The notes under the pieces were generated by a model. It made no database searches and had not been told where the DNA came from. It was given only the letters and a program-made list of their open reading frames with translations. The position numbers and the translations under genes are program-made. A stretch of DNA of 64,000 nucleotides from Pseudomonas khorasanensis (lineage in GTDB: Bacteria; Pseudomonadota; Gammaproteobacteria; Pseudomonadales; Pseudomonadaceae). The stretch lies in the NCBI RefSeq assembly GCF_014268505.2, contig NZ_JABWQP020000005.1:62001-126000 (forward strand), written 5' to 3'. Of the stretch, positions 1 to 10,354 are shown piece by piece. Positions within the stretch are counted from its first letter, which is position 1, and each line of letters starts with the position of its first letter.

Positions 1-2701
1 ACCAGCCCTTCTCCCCCGGATACGTTGTGTCATTTTGCGTTGTGGTCACAAATTGCCCGGAGCTGCCGGAGAACACACCGGTAATGGCTTGCGGCTGCAA
101 ACTGCTGACGGTTATCTGCCCCGAGCCACCCTCGGCATCCCACACCGAATAGAACGCTTGCGAATCCTTGTTGGTCTTGTCGGCGGTTTCGTTGAATTTA
201 CCGGTGCCAATGAAAATCTGTTTGCCTCCCTGCGGGTTATCCGCCAGCAGCGGTTGCGCGGTGATCGGCTGAGTTGCCCCACCCACCGTGGTGAACAACG
301 GTCTGCCGGAAAATGCTACGCCCCAGCTGTCCGCCGCCGTGGCACTGAGGTCGAACTTCCAGAGCCGGCCATTCAGATCGCCGCCATAGGCCGCCTGCAC
401 CACGTTCTGCGAATTGACTCGCAGCTTCACCGAAGACAAGCCATTGCCGGTTTCCGTGCTGTCGACAACGATCTTCCTGATCAGGGAGCCGTCGCGCACA
501 TCCAGCACATACAACGCCGCCACACCGGAGTTACTGCCGAAGCCGTTGGCAATGAACGCCGCCCAACGACCATCGGCCAAGCGTGCCACTTCCGGACGAG
601 CGTACGCATAACCCAGATCATTAAAAGCGTTGCCGGTGCTTGCAGTGGCAGGCGCGCTGACTTCCCACAGGGCGCGTGTCACGTTCCCCGCCGAAGCGTC
701 GAATAGCTGCAACGCATAAAAGGTCTTGCCGCCGGCCCCGGTGCCACCGATGGCCAGGGTTTTCCACGCGCCGCTGATCTGCGCGTCATATACGCCAACC
801 TGTCCATCCACCAGAAACTTGTGGCTGACACCGTTTACGTAGTTAGGATCGGCAATGAACCGAAGTGACGGGAGCACACTCGACGGCATGTAGGCGTAAC
901 GGCGAGTCCCGTTGGCCGTGTTGATGACGCTGACGAAGCCATCGTTGGCATTCACCACCAGACTGGCATTCATGTTGGCCGCTTTGGTGGCCAGATAGGT
1001 GCTGTAGGTGGTGTCACCCGACAGGTCGGATGCGGTTTGCTCCGTTGGAGAGGCGAGCACCAGCGGCGAATTGATGATGTCGCCCAGCAATACGCTGCGC
1101 ACCTTCAGGCCGGCCTTGTTGGTGCCTTTGCTCCATTCCACCAGATCGGTGCCAGTCATGCCGGTGGGCAAGCCCTGGCTGAGCGTGGCCTGCTGAGGGA
1201 CGGAAAAGTTGCCGAAGGACAGGTTGACTGCCGCGTTGTTCGCTGTGTTCCAGGACTGGAATGTCGGCGCGGTAGCGCCGGGGACAATCGTGGTATCGGT
1301 GGTCCACAGGGTGGCCGAGGTATTCACCGCGCCGGCTGACGTGAAGCCGAACGACTTTATCGTCCCGCGCCAATCCCTCGGATCGTAACTGGTCTGGAAA
1401 TAGCTGGTGCCACTGGCCAACGTGGTGCCGCTGGAAACACCGCCGCCGCCGGAGCCAGCCTTGGACGTGATATCGCTCAATGCCGACGATAACGCGGCAT
1501 TGAGTCCCGAGCTGTCGGTCGCCTGGTAATACCTGCCCTGACCGTAGCTGGCGGCGTCGGACAACATGTCGTTACTCGCCGCAAAACCCACGGTATAGGT
1601 GTTCATGTTCTGCCGGGGAAAATCCACGGCGTTCCAGCTTTTGCCTGCCGCGTCGGTGCCGGTCGAGCGCATGTCGATATCGAAGGCGAACTTGGCGATG
1701 TCATCCAGATACAGCGTGTCGCCTTCGCCATCACCGCTGGGGTTGTCGCCGTCATTATTGACGCCGTCCCAGTTCGGCAATCGGCTGCCGCCCAGCGGGT
1801 CGTTGGTCGGGAAGGTACGGTCGTAGGTGGGCAAGCCGTCGGTAATCACCACGCCGTAGTTTTTCTGGCAGCGGTACTGGATCGGGCTCGTGTAGGTGGC
1901 CGGCGTGCCGTTGTAGTAAGGCGTCAGGCCGCGCATGTAGCGAGTGACTTCGTAATAGGTCTCGGCCAGCGGTGTATTGGCCACGGCGTTCAAGCCGTTT
2001 ATCGATGAGATCAGCGCGTTGTAGTTGGTGTCTGCCTGGGCCTGGGTGACGCTGCCCGCGACGGGTGACAAATCGGTGATCGAGCGAGCGATAAACCCGC
2101 CGTTACCCGGGTTGCTGCTGGTAGCCGGATTGAACGTCGACAGGCCCATGCGCAAGGTGCGGTTGCTGCTCACCAGTGCAGTGGAAACGTTGCGCGCCAC
2201 GTTCATCCTGTAATCGTTGGGGATCGCCCCGGTGGTGAAGTCGCGGGTGCCGTTGCTGTTAGCCAGGCCGACAATGTAGGAAATGTAATCAGCGGAATAA
2301 CGGGTGTTCTCGTTGCCTACGGGGTCTGGAAGCTTCAGGCACAACGGCGCCACGCTGTTGTTGTAGAACGCATAGGCGCCACCCGAGCACCCGGAGGTCG
2401 GCAGGCTCGATAGAAACACGGTGTCGCCGGTTATCTGCGGAGCATTGAGCGCTGAGCACAATCCGAGGAAAGCATTGCACTGCCGGGCGGGTGTGCGGTT
2501 GACGTTCGGGTCGAATCCGGCGGCGTAAATGATGCTGTTCATACTTCCAGAATCGTCGATCAGCAGCATCACGTTTGGCGCCACCGCTGCCGCGCTCAAC
2601 AACGGCGAATCGGACGGCGTGAACGCCCAGGCCGGCGCTGCCAGATACAAACTCATCAGCATGCCGATCAACAGTGATCCGCAGCGCTCAATACTTCGCA
2701 T
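1..2701 (-). CDS. pilY1: PilY1-type pilus tip adhesin, partial (3' end outside window)
   Basis: Large secreted protein of the type IV pilus tip complex, involved in pilus assembly, adhesion and surface sensing. About 900 codons are visible; the frame is open to the left edge, so the C-terminal end is missing. A signal peptide covers about residues 1-26 (ending APAWA). A von Willebrand A-like segment follows with the metal site DDSGS at residues 49-53. An Asp/Asn/Gly-rich stretch near residues 310-330 looks calcium-binding. From about residue 580 the sequence resembles the PilC/PilY1 beta-propeller (VVNANDGFVSVINT). The ATG overlaps the end of pilX by 14 bases, so the genes are probably translationally coupled. 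Family assignment is firm because of domain order and the minor pilins upstream; the exact ligand is unknown. Confidence 0.93.
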   Translation of the reverse strand, partial: MRSIERCGSLLIGMLMSLYLAAPAWAFTPSDSPLLSAAAVAPNVMLLIDDSGSMNSIIYAAGFDPNVNRTPARQCNAFLGLCSALNAPQITGDTVFLSSLPTSGCSGGAYAFYNNSVAPLCLKLPDPVGNENTRYSADYISYIVGLANSNGTRDFTTGAIPNDYRMNVARNVSTALVSSNRTLRMGLSTFNPATSSNPGNGGFIARSITDLSPVAGSVTQAQADTNYNALISSINGLNAVANTPLAETYYEVTRYMRGLTPYYNGTPATYTSPIQYRCQKNYGVVITDGLPTYDRTFPTNDPLGGSRLPNWDGVNNDGDNPSGDGEGDTLYLDDIAKFAFDIDMRSTGTDAAGKSWNAVDFPRQNMNTYTVGFAASNDMLSDAASYGQGRYYQATDSSGLNAALSSALSDITSKAGSGGGGVSSGTTLASGTSYFQTSYDPRDWRGTIKSFGFTSAGAVNTSATLWTTDTTIVPGATAPTFQSWNTANNAAVNLSFGNFSVPQQATLSQGLPTGMTGTDLVEWSKGTNKAGLKVRSVLLGDIINSPLVLASPTEQTASDLSGDTTYSTYLATKAANMNASLVVNANDGFVSVINTANGTRRYAYMPSSVLPSLRFIADPNYVNGVSHKFLVDGQVGVYDAQISGAWKTLAIGGTGAGGKTFYALQLFDASAGNVTRALWEVSAPATASTGNAFNDLGYAYARPEVARLADGRWAAFIANGFGSNSGVAALYVLDVRDGSLIRKIVVDSTETGNGLSSVKLRVNSQNVVQAAYGGDLNGRLWKFDLSATAADSWGVAFSGRPLFTTVGGATQPITAQPLLADNPQGGKQIFIGTGKFNETADKTNKDSQAFYSVWDAEGGSGQITVSSLQPQAITGVFSGSSGQFVTTTQNDTTYPGEKGW

Positions 2702-3182
2702 AGACACTCTCCACCACGCTACGCGAATTGCCGGCGATGCCGACTGCGGTCACTCGATACAAGGTTGCCGAGGTGTTGCTCGGCACGTTCACCGCAGTGA
2801 GTGTCGTGCCGATGTTCTGCACCCCATAAAAGCCGTTGCCGGCGGCGACCCAGGTCACGCCTGAGGTCGAGTTGAAACCTGCTGAATTGACCACTGAGGA
2901 TTCCGCCGGCGGCGCACACTGCGTTGTGCCGCTGCACACCGCCAGCGCATAGCTATCCAGTTGCACCGCGCTTTCACCGACACGCAACGCCGCTTCGGCC
3001 GTCTGGAAAGACTGGTTGCGCAGGCTGACGCTGCCGGCCATTTTTTCCTGCAGGTTGGCGCTTTGCATGGACGACAAACCAATCAGCGTCAGCAACAGAA
3101 GAAACACCAGACTGACCAGCAATACCATGCCGCGCTGCGTCTGACGTTGATGCAAGCAAATCCTCATCGCCACCCCCGTCAC
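2688..3182 (-). CDS. pilX: Minor type IV pilin PilX
   Basis: Minor pilin of 164 residues, part of the tip-initiating complex of the type IV pilus. The N-terminus has the prepilin pattern QRG|MVLLVSLVFLLLL followed by SSMQSANLQEKMAG, which fits the PilX N-terminal family. Position 5 of the mature protein is Val instead of the Glu found in the other pilins here, as in the GspK/PilX class that sits at the pilus tip. The likely start is GTG at 3182, overlapping the pilW stop by four bases (GTGA). An internal ATG at 3167 is an alternative. Downstream it overlaps pilY1. Confidence 0.92.
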   Translation of the reverse strand: MTGVAMRICLHQRQTQRGMVLLVSLVFLLLLTLIGLSSMQSANLQEKMAGSVSLRNQSFQTAEAALRVGESAVQLDSYALAVCSGTTQCAPPAESSVVNSAGFNSTSGVTWVAAGNGFYGVQNIGTTLTAVNVPSNTSATLYRVTAVGIAGNSRSVVESVYAKY

Positions 3183-3892
3183 GGCAAGCGGTTGCGCAAC
3201 GCCGCAACCACGTTGAAGGTTTGATTGCGCACCCGATTGTTCGGGTCGGTGAGGGTCAGGCTCAGGCGCACACTACGGATGCGGGCCGGATCGCCGGGGT
3301 TGCTGCTGTAAGTGGAAGCCGCCACGTCGGTAGCGGAGCTCGCCAGGCCGAACGTTACGTTGAATGCGCTGACATTGTTAACCAGCACCTGTTGGGCCGG
3401 GTTACCGCTACCGGTGCCCATCAGAATCTGGTTATTGCTGAAGCTGTAGAGCAAGCGACGGATCGGAAAGGCAATCTGCCCCGTCGTCGGGCTGCGCAAG
3501 CCGCTGTAGGCGACCGCGCTGTTGCGACAATCGGAGATCACCGTCCAGGTCGGCGTACCGCCACCGCTGCCGATATCGGCAGTGACCAGGGTGAGCTTGA
3601 GACTGGCGTTATCCCAGCTGATCGGTGTGACCTGCGCCGCTTTGAAATCCCCCGTAGAGCTCGAATCGACGATGGTACCAAGGCAACCGAACATGCCGAC
3701 CATGCGGATTTCCTGGATCATCTTGCTGAGGACGAAACGTGCGTCTTCCTGCATCGCGGCAGCGCTGTTCTGGCTGACATAGGTGTTCTTCGCCGCGATG
3801 AATATCTGCACCACTGCGAGCACCACGATCAGCCCCAGCGCGAGGGCGATCAGGAGTTCGATCAGACCGAAACCACGACTGGAACGCCTCAT
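3179..3892 (-). CDS. pilW: Minor type IV pilin PilW
   Basis: Minor pilin, 237 residues, inner-membrane precursor processed by the prepilin peptidase. The class III signal is MRRSSRG|FGLIELL with Glu at mature position 5, followed by a hydrophobic helix (IALALGLIVVLAVVQIF). The rest is the variable globular head. ATG at 3892 overlaps the pilV stop in an ATGA arrangement, and its own stop overlaps the pilX GTG, so fimU-pilV-pilW-pilX-pilY1 reads as one tightly coupled transcript. Length and neighbours match PilW; a generic minor pilin is the only alternative. Confidence 0.92.
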   Translation of the reverse strand: MRRSSRGFGLIELLIALALGLIVVLAVVQIFIAAKNTYVSQNSAAAMQEDARFVLSKMIQEIRMVGMFGCLGTIVDSSSTGDFKAAQVTPISWDNASLKLTLVTADIGSGGGTPTWTVISDCRNSAVAYSGLRSPTTGQIAFPIRRLLYSFSNNQILMGTGSGNPAQQVLVNNVSAFNVTFGLASSATDVAASTYSSNPGDPARIRSVRLSLTLTDPNNRVRNQTFNVVAALRNRLP

Positions 3893-4338
3893 GGAGTGGA
3901 CACCGGATCGACCGCTGCCCGGCTGGTCAGCACGAAACTGCGCTGGGCAATGGTGGTGTTGGCAGCGCGGGCATCGCTCCAGGTAATGGTGATTGTATAA
4001 ACGCGTTGGTTGAGGGCGATGCTACCCGTCGCGGTCGGGCCACCGAAATTGACGATGTTGGTTGCGAAGTCGTAGAGATCCTGATCCCGTGCCACGTTCA
4101 GGTTGCCGGAGGTCGGCGGCGTAACCGTGTAGTCGGCCCCGGAGTTGGCGCGAATGCGGTCCATCATGTCGTAGGCAATGAAACTGGCCTGACTGGTCAT
4201 TCGCGAACTGTCGGTGTATTTCAGCGCATTGAGTTGCACCGCCGCCGCGCCCAGCAGCCCGACGGTCAGAATCAGCAACGCGACCAGTACTTCGATCAGC
4301 GTCATGCCCTCCTGTGCGATTTTGCTCCCTGCCCTCAT
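3889..4338 (-). CDS. pilV: Minor type IV pilin PilV
   Basis: Minor pilin, 149 residues. The start at 4338 is chosen because its ATG overlaps the fimU stop (ATGA) and places the cleavage motif near the N-terminus: MRAGSKIAQEG|MTLIEVLVALLI, Glu at mature position 5. A longer frame to 4377 would add an unlikely leader inside fimU. The head contains the DRIRAN-type segment (YDMMDRIRANSG) common in PilV proteins. It acts with FimU, PilW and PilX in priming pilus assembly. Confidence 0.92.
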   Translation of the reverse strand: MRAGSKIAQEGMTLIEVLVALLILTVGLLGAAAVQLNALKYTDSSRMTSQASFIAYDMMDRIRANSGADYTVTPPTSGNLNVARDQDLYDFATNIVNFGGPTATGSIALNQRVYTITITWSDARAANTTIAQRSFVLTSRAAVDPVSTP

Positions 4339-4808
4339 CCGCAATTTCCACCCAGTTGAATGCGTCCGTTCAAACACACGTTCAGCGTCCTGCTTTGCGT
4401 GCCCAGCGTGTAACCGATGGCCACCGCCGTCGACGGTGCCGCCAGACCGCCCAGATTGTTGAAATCCAGTGCGGTCACTCCTGAGGGTAGCGTCAGAGTC
4501 GCGCCGCTGCTCATCGCTGGAACAACCCGCAACACATTGGCTGGATTGCCAGTGCTGTCGTAAACCGCCAGTTCACCCGTCCAGCCATTGCCGCCAGCGG
4601 TCGGGCGCAGTCGTGTCGTCACTCCACGGTTGATGGCTTCGAGGCGAGCAAAATTGATGGCTCGCTGCAGATCACCCATTTCGGTATCCGCCTTGCTGCT
4701 TTGAATCGTACGGGTAAAGGCCGGCACCGCCAGCGTGATCAGCACCAGGAACACCGCGATGGCGACCAGCAACTCGACCAGCGTGAAACCTTTTGTACGA
4801 AGATCCAT
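4335..4808 (-). CDS. fimU: Minor type IV pilin FimU (GspH/FimT family)
   Basis: Minor pilin of 157 residues and first gene of the minor-pilin operon. The precursor begins MDLRTKG|FTLVELLVAIAVF with Glu at mature position 5, then the GspH-like head including DLQRAINFARLEAINRG. ATG at 4808 is preceded by GGAGGG at good distance; the longer open frame upstream has no support. Divergent from fimT, with about 130 bases between the two starts that must hold both promoters; I see no strong sigma-70 boxes there. Confidence 0.9.
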   Translation of the reverse strand: MDLRTKGFTLVELLVAIAVFLVLITLAVPAFTRTIQSSKADTEMGDLQRAINFARLEAINRGVTTRLRPTAGGNGWTGELAVYDSTGNPANVLRVVPAMSSGATLTLPSGVTALDFNNLGGLAAPSTAVAIGYTLGTQSRTLNVCLNGRIQLGGNCG

Positions 4809-4938
4809 CGGTGCCCTCCGTTGCCGTCGGCTATACCTGCTTTTACACGCTAGAACATTCAACCGGCCCACGCCGACTGATTTGCTCTGCCCGGCGCACG
4901 GATTGCGCCGCCCGCACCATTCCACGGAGGGATTTTTC

Positions 4939-5508
4939 ATGCCGCAACACGGTTTCAGCCTGATTGAACTGCTTATGGGACTGGCGATTGCCGCAATTGT
5001 TCTGCTGCTGGTCAGCCCGGCGTTCGCCGCGCTCAAGCAAGCGACTCAACGCGACCACGCGGTGCAGTCGCTGCTCGAAGGTATCCGCCACGCTCGCACA
5101 CTGGCCATGACGCACAATCAGAGCGTGGTGATCCATGGCATCGGCGGTGACTGGAGTCAGGGATGGCGGATCATTCTGGATCTCAACGGCAAGGGGCCGG
5201 AGGACAGCAGCAATCCGCTGCTGGTTGAACGCGCCAGTGAGGCGAAGGTGCCGATCGTCGGCAATTGGTGGGTGAGTCGTTATGTGCGGTTCAGTCATCT
5301 GGGGCAACCGCTGATGCCGGGACGGCGATTTCAGGCGGGGACGTTACACATCTGCTCGCCGCGCGAACCGGTCAGCCAACGCCAGATCGTGCTGGCGGCA
5401 ACCGGTCGCGTGCGCCTTACCCATCAGGAGACTGAGCAGGCGCTGTGCGGCAAAAGCAAAAACGTCAGATCGAACGGACGCGCAGCTCTTTCGGCATCGA
5501 AAACGTGA
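4939..5508 (+). CDS. fimT: GspH/FimT family pseudopilin FimT
   Basis: Second FimT/FimU-like pilin, 189 residues, transcribed away from fimU. It starts [20 protein letters not shown] with Glu at mature position 5, and continues with [22 protein letters not shown], typical of GspH domains. ATG at 4939 has CGGAGG upstream; the frame extends further 5' only by chance. Its last 44 bases overlap the 3' end of convergent ispH, so the C-terminal residues are encoded antisense to ispH. In PAO1, as I recall it, fimT is also divergent from fimU but does not adjoin ispH. Confidence 0.85.
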   Translation: MPQHGFSLIELLMGLAIAAIVLLLVSPAFAALKQATQRDHAVQSLLEGIRHARTLAMTHNQSVVIHGIGGDWSQGWRIILDLNGKGPEDSSNPLLVERASEAKVPIVGNWWVSRYVRFSHLGQPLMPGRRFQAGTLHICSPREPVSQRQIVLAATGRVRLTHQETEQALCGKSKNVRSNGRAALSASKT

Positions 5509-6409
5509 TGTTCTCTTCGCGGCCAGACAGCTCATCGGCACCGGTCGCGCCCCAGGCCTGCAATTGCTGGATCACGCCGCGCACCAGCACTTCCGGCGCG
5601 GAGGCACCGGCGGTGATACCGATACGCTGTACACCGTCGAACCAACTCTTTTCCAGGTCCTCGGCGCCATCGATCAGGTAGGCCGGAGTCGCCATGCGTT
5701 CAGCCAGTTCACGCAGACGATTGGAGTTGGAGCTGTTCGGGCTGCCGACCACCAGCACGACGTCACACTCGTCGGCCAGTTGCTTGACGGCATCCTGACG
5801 GTTTTGCGTGGCGTAGCAAATATCGTCCTTGCGCGGACCACCGATGGCCGGGAAGCGAGTGCGCAGAGCATCAATAACGCGGCTGGTGTCGTCCATGGAC
5901 AGGGTAGTCTGTGTGACGAAGGCAAGTTTTTCAGGGTTACGCACCTGCAATTCGGCCACGTCTTTCTCGTCTTCGACGAGGTAGATCGTGCCGCCATTGC
6001 TGGCATCGTATTGGCCCATGGTGCCTTCGACTTCCGGGTGACCGGCGTGGCCGATCAGGATGCACTCACGGCCGTCGCGGCTGTATTTCGCGACTTCGAT
6101 GTGCACCTTGGTCACCAGCGGGCAGGTCGCGTCGAACACTTTCAGGCCACGCCCCGCCGCCTCGTTGCGCACGGCTTGAGAAACGCCGTGGGCGCTGAAG
6201 ATCACGATCACGTCATCGGGAACCTGATCGAGCTCCTCGACGAAAATCGCGCCACGGCTGCGCAGGTCTTCAACGACGAACTTGTTGTGCACCACTTCGT
6301 GACGCACATAAATCGGCGGCCCGAAGACTTCCAGGGCGCGGTTGACGATTTCGATCGCCCGGTCCACACCGGCGCAGAAGCCACGGGGATTGGCGAGTTT
6401 GATTTGCAT
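5465..6409 (-). CDS. ispH: 4-hydroxy-3-methylbut-2-enyl diphosphate reductase (IspH/LytB)
   Basis: Last enzyme of the MEP isoprenoid pathway; reduces HMBPP to IPP and DMAPP with a [4Fe-4S] cluster. 314 residues, the family's usual length. The three cluster cysteines sit in [22 protein letters not shown] and [17 protein letters not shown] and TAGASAPE substrate motifs are present. ATG at 6409 follows GAGGCAC; the longer frame would run into a REP element. Last gene of the lspA-fkpB-ispH series, separated from fkpB by a REP doublet, and convergent with fimT. Confidence 0.97.
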   Translation of the reverse strand: MQIKLANPRGFCAGVDRAIEIVNRALEVFGPPIYVRHEVVHNKFVVEDLRSRGAIFVEELDQVPDDVIVIFSAHGVSQAVRNEAAGRGLKVFDATCPLVTKVHIEVAKYSRDGRECILIGHAGHPEVEGTMGQYDASNGGTIYLVEDEKDVAELQVRNPEKLAFVTQTTLSMDDTSRVIDALRTRFPAIGGPRKDDICYATQNRQDAVKQLADECDVVLVVGSPNSSNSNRLRELAERMATPAYLIDGAEDLEKSWFDGVQRIGITAGASAPEVLVRGVIQQLQAWGATGADELSGREENITFSMPKELRVRSI

Positions 6410-6453
6410 GCTGTGCCTCGTGTCTTGCGCGCGAAAACAATGGAAAACAGACT

Positions 6454-6539
6454 GTGGGAGCGAGCCTGCTCGCGAAGGGACATTACCTGCAACATTTCTG
6501 TTGCTTGACACACCGCTTCGCGAGCAGGCTCGCTCCCAC
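6454..6539. repeat. REP doublet (REPIN), about 88-bp class
   Basis: Two inverted copies of the REP palindrome GTGGGAGCGAGCCTGCTCGC facing each other, 86 bp in total, between ispH and fkpB. Noncoding; it can fold into a large hairpin in the transcript. Confidence 0.93.
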
Positions 6540-6559
6540 ATTTGACCTTATACAGTCAG

Positions 6560-7012
6560 TTATAGCGCTTTGACGTTGATGATTTCCACGTCAAAGGTCA
6601 GCGTCTTGCCTGCCAGCGGATGATTGAAATCAATGGTCACTTGCGCGTCATCGAATTCTTTCACCACGCCCGGCAGCTCAGTATTGGCCGCATCATTGAA
6701 GATCACCAGCAAACCCGGCGACAGCTCCATGTCGGTGAACTGTGAGCGCGGAATAACCTGCACATTTTGCGGGTTCGGCTGGCCGAAGGCGTTTTCAGGC
6801 TCGACGGTCAGGGTACGCTTGTCGCCGGCCTTGAAGCCGAACAATGCAGCTTCGAAACCCGGCAACAGGTTGCCATCGCCGACCTTGAAGGTCGCCGGGG
6901 CCTTGTCGAACGTGCTGTCGACGGTGTCGCCGTTTTCCAGGCGCAAGGCAAAGTGCAAGGTGACTTCCGTGTTCTGGCCGATGCGTTGCTCAGCCGATAA
7001 CTGTTCAGTCAT
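6560..7012 (-). CDS. fkpB: FKBP-type peptidyl-prolyl isomerase (SlpA/FkpB)
   Basis: Small FKBP isomerase, 150 residues. It shows VTLHFALRLENGDTVDSTF, DGNLLPGFEAALFGFKAGDKRTLTVEP and AFGQPNP, and a C-terminal TFDVEIINV strand, with the large flap insert expected of SlyD/SlpA types but no His-rich tail. ATG at 7012 overlaps the lspA stop by eight bases, so the two are probably coupled; the longer frame lies inside lspA. The lspA-fkpB-ispH order is conserved in gammaproteobacteria. Confidence 0.95.
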   Translation of the reverse strand: MTEQLSAEQRIGQNTEVTLHFALRLENGDTVDSTFDKAPATFKVGDGNLLPGFEAALFGFKAGDKRTLTVEPENAFGQPNPQNVQVIPRSQFTDMELSPGLLVIFNDAANTELPGVVKEFDDAQVTIDFNHPLAGKTLTFDVEIINVKAL

Positions 7013-7517
7013 GAGCGGTCTCTTCGGTTTTCTTCGATTTGAACATGTCCAGTGCCAACATGATCGCACCAACGGTGATCGCGCTGTCGGCGATATTGAA
7101 CGCCGGGAAGTACCAGCGGTTCTGCCAGTGCACCAGGATGAAGTCGATCACATGGCCCAGGGCAATGCGGTCATACAGGTTGCCCAGCGCGCCACCCAGC
7201 ACCAGCGCCAACGCGACGGCCAGCCAGGTTTCGTTGCGCCCCAGCCGTTTTAGCCAGACCACCAGCACGGCACTGACCACAATCGCGATCAGGGCGAACA
7301 GCCAGCGCTGCCAGCCGGAGCTGTCAGCCAGGAAGCTGAACGCCGCGCCGGTGTTGTACGCCAGCGTCCAGCTGAACAGATCGGGGATCACCACGATCTG
7401 CTGAAACATTTCGAGCTTGTCTTCGAAGTAGAACTTGCTGGCCTGGTCAATGACCAGAACCAGCAAGCTCAACCAGAGCCAGCTCAGCCGTCCGAAACGG
7501 CCAACGGCATTAGGCAT
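7005..7517 (-). CDS. lspA: Lipoprotein signal peptidase (signal peptidase II)
   Basis: Inner-membrane aspartyl protease that cleaves prolipoproteins after diacylglyceryl transfer. 170 residues, four predicted membrane helices. The two catalytic aspartates lie in [14 protein letters not shown] and [11 protein letters not shown]; the N-terminal IDQASKF motif is present. ATG at 7517 overlaps the ileS stop by eight bases. Likely substrates in this window include the lipoproteins at 21212 and 29269. Confidence 0.97.
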   Translation of the reverse strand: MPNAVGRFGRLSWLWLSLLVLVIDQASKFYFEDKLEMFQQIVVIPDLFSWTLAYNTGAAFSFLADSSGWQRWLFALIAIVVSAVLVVWLKRLGRNETWLAVALALVLGGALGNLYDRIALGHVIDFILVHWQNRWYFPAFNIADSAITVGAIMLALDMFKSKKTEETAHD

Positions 7518-10341
7518 AGTGACGAACCTCGCCAGCGCCGCTGATGTTGTCGACGCAACGACCGCAGATTTCCGGATGCTCCGGGTTCACGCCGACGTCT
7601 TCGCGGCAATGCCAGCAACGCGCGCACTTGGGGAACGCAGATTTGACGATCTTCAATTTCAGACCGCTGACTTCTGTCACCACCGCATCGGCCGGAGCCT
7701 GAACGAACGGTGCAACGCTGGCGGTCGAGGTGATCAGTACAAAGCGCAGCTCGTTGCTCAGCTTGGCCAGATCGGCGCTCAGCGCCTCTTCGGCAAACAG
7801 CGTCACTTCGGCCTGCAGGTTGCCACCGACGGCTTTCGCCGCACGCTGGATTTCCATCTCTTTGTTGACCGCGACTTTCACTTCCATGATGCGATCCCAG
7901 TAGGCGCGGCCCAGCTCGAAACCTTCCGGCAGCTCGGTCAAACCTTCGTACCAGGTGTTGAGCATCACCGACTCGTTGCGCTCGCCCGGCAGGTATTGCC
8001 ACAGCTCGTCGGCGGTGAAGGCGAGGATCGGCGCGATCCAGCGCACCAGCGCCTCGGAGATGTGGAACAGCGCAGTCTGGCAAGAGCGACGCGCCTTGCT
8101 GTCCGCGCCGGTGGTGTACTGGCGATCCTTGATGATATCGAGGTAGAAACCACCCAGCTCCTGCACGCAGAAGTTGTGGATCTTCGAGTAGACGTTCCAG
8201 AAACGGTATTCGCCGTAGTGCTCTTGCAGCTCGCGTTGCAGCAGCAGCGTGCGATCCACCGCCCAGCGATCCAGCGCCAGCATGTCTTCGGCCGGCAGCA
8301 GGTCAGTAGCCGGGTTGAAACCGGTCAGGTTCGAGAGCAGGAAACGCGCAGTGTTACGGATGCGACGATAAGCGTCCGCGCTGCGTTGCAGGATCTGCTC
8401 GGACACCGCCATTTCGCCGGAATAGTCGGTCGATGCGACCCACAGGCGCATGATATCGGCGCCCAGGGTGTCGTTGACTTTCTGCGGCGCGATCACGTTG
8501 CCCAGCGACTTGGACATCTTGCGGCCGGACTCGTCGACGGTGAAGCCGTGAGTCAGCAGTTCGCGGTACGGCGCGTGGTTGTCGATGGCGCAACCGGTGA
8601 GCAAGGAAGAGTGGAACCAGCCACGGTGCTGGTCGGAACCTTCCAGGTACAGATCGGCACGCGGGCCGGTCTCGTGGCCCATCGGGTGCGAACCGCGCAG
8701 GACGTGCCAGTGCGTGGTGCCCGAGTCGAACCAGACATCAAGGGTGTCGCTGATCTTTTCGTATTGCGGCGCTTCATCGCCCAGCAGTTCGGCGGCGTCG
8801 AGCTTGAACCAGGCTTCGATGCCTTCGACTTCAACGCGCCTGGCCACCTCTTCCATCAGTTCGACGGTACGTGGGTGCAGCTCGCCGCTTTCCTTGTTCA
8901 GGAAGAACGGGATCGGCACGCCCCAGTTACGCTGACGGGAGATGCACCAGTCCGGACGGTTGGCGATCATAGAGTGCAGACGCGCCTGGCCCCAGGCCGG
9001 AACGAACTTGGTGTTTTCGATGGCTTTGAGCGAGCGCACGCGCAGGGTGTCGCCGCTGGTTGGCTCTTTGTCCATGCCGATGAACCACTGCGCGGTGGCG
9101 CGATAGATCAACGGGGTCTTGTGGCGCCAGCAGTGCATGTAGCTGTGTTCGATGACGGTGGTGTGCATCAGCGCACCGACTTCGGTCAGCTTCTCGACGA
9201 TCGCCGGGTTGGCCTTCCAGATGAACTGGCCGCCGAAAAATTCCAGCGACGGCACGTACACGCCGTTGCTTTGCACAGGGTTGAGGATGTCATCGTTGAC
9301 CATGCCGTACTTCTTGCAGGTCACGAAGTCGTCCACGCCATAGGCCGGAGCGGAGTGAACCACACCGGTGCCAGCGCCCAGCTCGACGTAGTCAGCCAGA
9401 TATACCGGCGACAGACGATCATAGAACGGGTGACGGAAGTTGATCAGCTCCAGCTCTTTACCGGTGGTGGTAGCGATGACCGAGCCTTCCACGCCATAGC
9501 GCGCCAGACAGGCTTCGACCAGTTCTTCGGCCAGCACCAGCAACTTGTCGCCGATATCAACCAGCGCGTAGTTGAATTCCGGGTGAACGTTCAAAGCCTG
9601 GTTGGCCGGGATGGTCCACGGGGTGGTGGTCCAGATCACGATCGATGCAGGTTTGCCCAGCGACGCCAGACCGAACGCGGCAGCCAGTCTGGCTTCGTCA
9701 GCGATCGGGAAAGCGACGTCGATGGTCGAGGACTTCTTGTTCTCGTATTCGACTTCCGCTTCAGCCAAAGCCGAACCGCAATCGAAGCACCAGTTCACAG
9801 GCTTGAGGCCCTTGAACACGAAGCCGCCCTTGACGATTTCGGCGAGGGCGCGGATTTCACCGGCCTCGTTTTTGAAGTCCATGGTCTTGTATGGATTGGC
9901 AAAGTCGCCCAACACACCCAGACGGATGAATTCGGACTTCTGCCCTTCGATCTGCTCGGTGGCGTAGGCACGGCACAGCTCGCGGGTTTTATCCGCGCCG
10001 AGATTCTTGCCGTGGGTCACTTCAACCTTGTGTTCGATCGGCAGGCCATGGCAGTCCCAGCCCGGGACATACGGTGCGTCGAAACCCGACAGGGTTTTCG
10101 AACGGATGATCATGTCCTTGAGAATCTTGTTCAGTGCATGACCGATGTGGATCGTGCCGTTGGCGTACGGAGGGCCGTCGTGCAGGACGAACTTCGGACG
10201 ATCCTTGCCAATCTCGCGCAACTTTCCGTACAGGCCAATACTGTCCCAGCGCTGCAGGATCTGCGGTTCGCGCTGTGGCAGGCCGGCCTTCATTGGGAAG
10301 GCGGTGTCCGGAAGGTTAAGCGTGGCTTTATAGTCGGTCAT
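7510..10341 (-). CDS. ileS: Isoleucyl-tRNA synthetase
   Basis: Class I aminoacyl-tRNA synthetase that charges tRNA-Ile and edits valine. 943 residues. HIGH motif in [16 protein letters not shown] near the N-terminus, KMSKS in [12 protein letters not shown] about residue 605, and a C-terminal zinc finger (CARCWHC ... CGRCVDN). ATG at 10341 lies 13 bases after the ribF stop, indicating a ribF-ileS-lspA transcript. No mupirocin-resistance type (IleS2) features were seen. Confidence 0.98.
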   Translation of the reverse strand: MTDYKATLNLPDTAFPMKAGLPQREPQILQRWDSIGLYGKLREIGKDRPKFVLHDGPPYANGTIHIGHALNKILKDMIIRSKTLSGFDAPYVPGWDCHGLPIEHKVEVTHGKNLGADKTRELCRAYATEQIEGQKSEFIRLGVLGDFANPYKTMDFKNEAGEIRALAEIVKGGFVFKGLKPVNWCFDCGSALAEAEVEYENKKSSTIDVAFPIADEARLAAAFGLASLGKPASIVIWTTTPWTIPANQALNVHPEFNYALVDIGDKLLVLAEELVEACLARYGVEGSVIATTTGKELELINFRHPFYDRLSPVYLADYVELGAGTGVVHSAPAYGVDDFVTCKKYGMVNDDILNPVQSNGVYVPSLEFFGGQFIWKANPAIVEKLTEVGALMHTTVIEHSYMHCWRHKTPLIYRATAQWFIGMDKEPTSGDTLRVRSLKAIENTKFVPAWGQARLHSMIANRPDWCISRQRNWGVPIPFFLNKESGELHPRTVELMEEVARRVEVEGIEAWFKLDAAELLGDEAPQYEKISDTLDVWFDSGTTHWHVLRGSHPMGHETGPRADLYLEGSDQHRGWFHSSLLTGCAIDNHAPYRELLTHGFTVDESGRKMSKSLGNVIAPQKVNDTLGADIMRLWVASTDYSGEMAVSEQILQRSADAYRRIRNTARFLLSNLTGFNPATDLLPAEDMLALDRWAVDRTLLLQRELQEHYGEYRFWNVYSKIHNFCVQELGGFYLDIIKDRQYTTGADSKARRSCQTALFHISEALVRWIAPILAFTADELWQYLPGERNESVMLNTWYEGLTELPEGFELGRAYWDRIMEVKVAVNKEMEIQRAAKAVGGNLQAEVTLFAEEALSADLAKLSNELRFVLITSTASVAPFVQAPADAVVTEVSGLKLKIVKSAFPKCARCWHCREDVGVNPEHPEICGRCVDNISGAGEVRHYA

Positions 10342-10354
10342 TTAAGGCTCTTCA

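Noticed and set aside
6454..6539. REP doublets considered as CRISPR or att sites
   Set aside because: Copies are inverted pairs scattered over 57 kb, not direct repeats with uniform spacers, and no cas genes or integrases are present.
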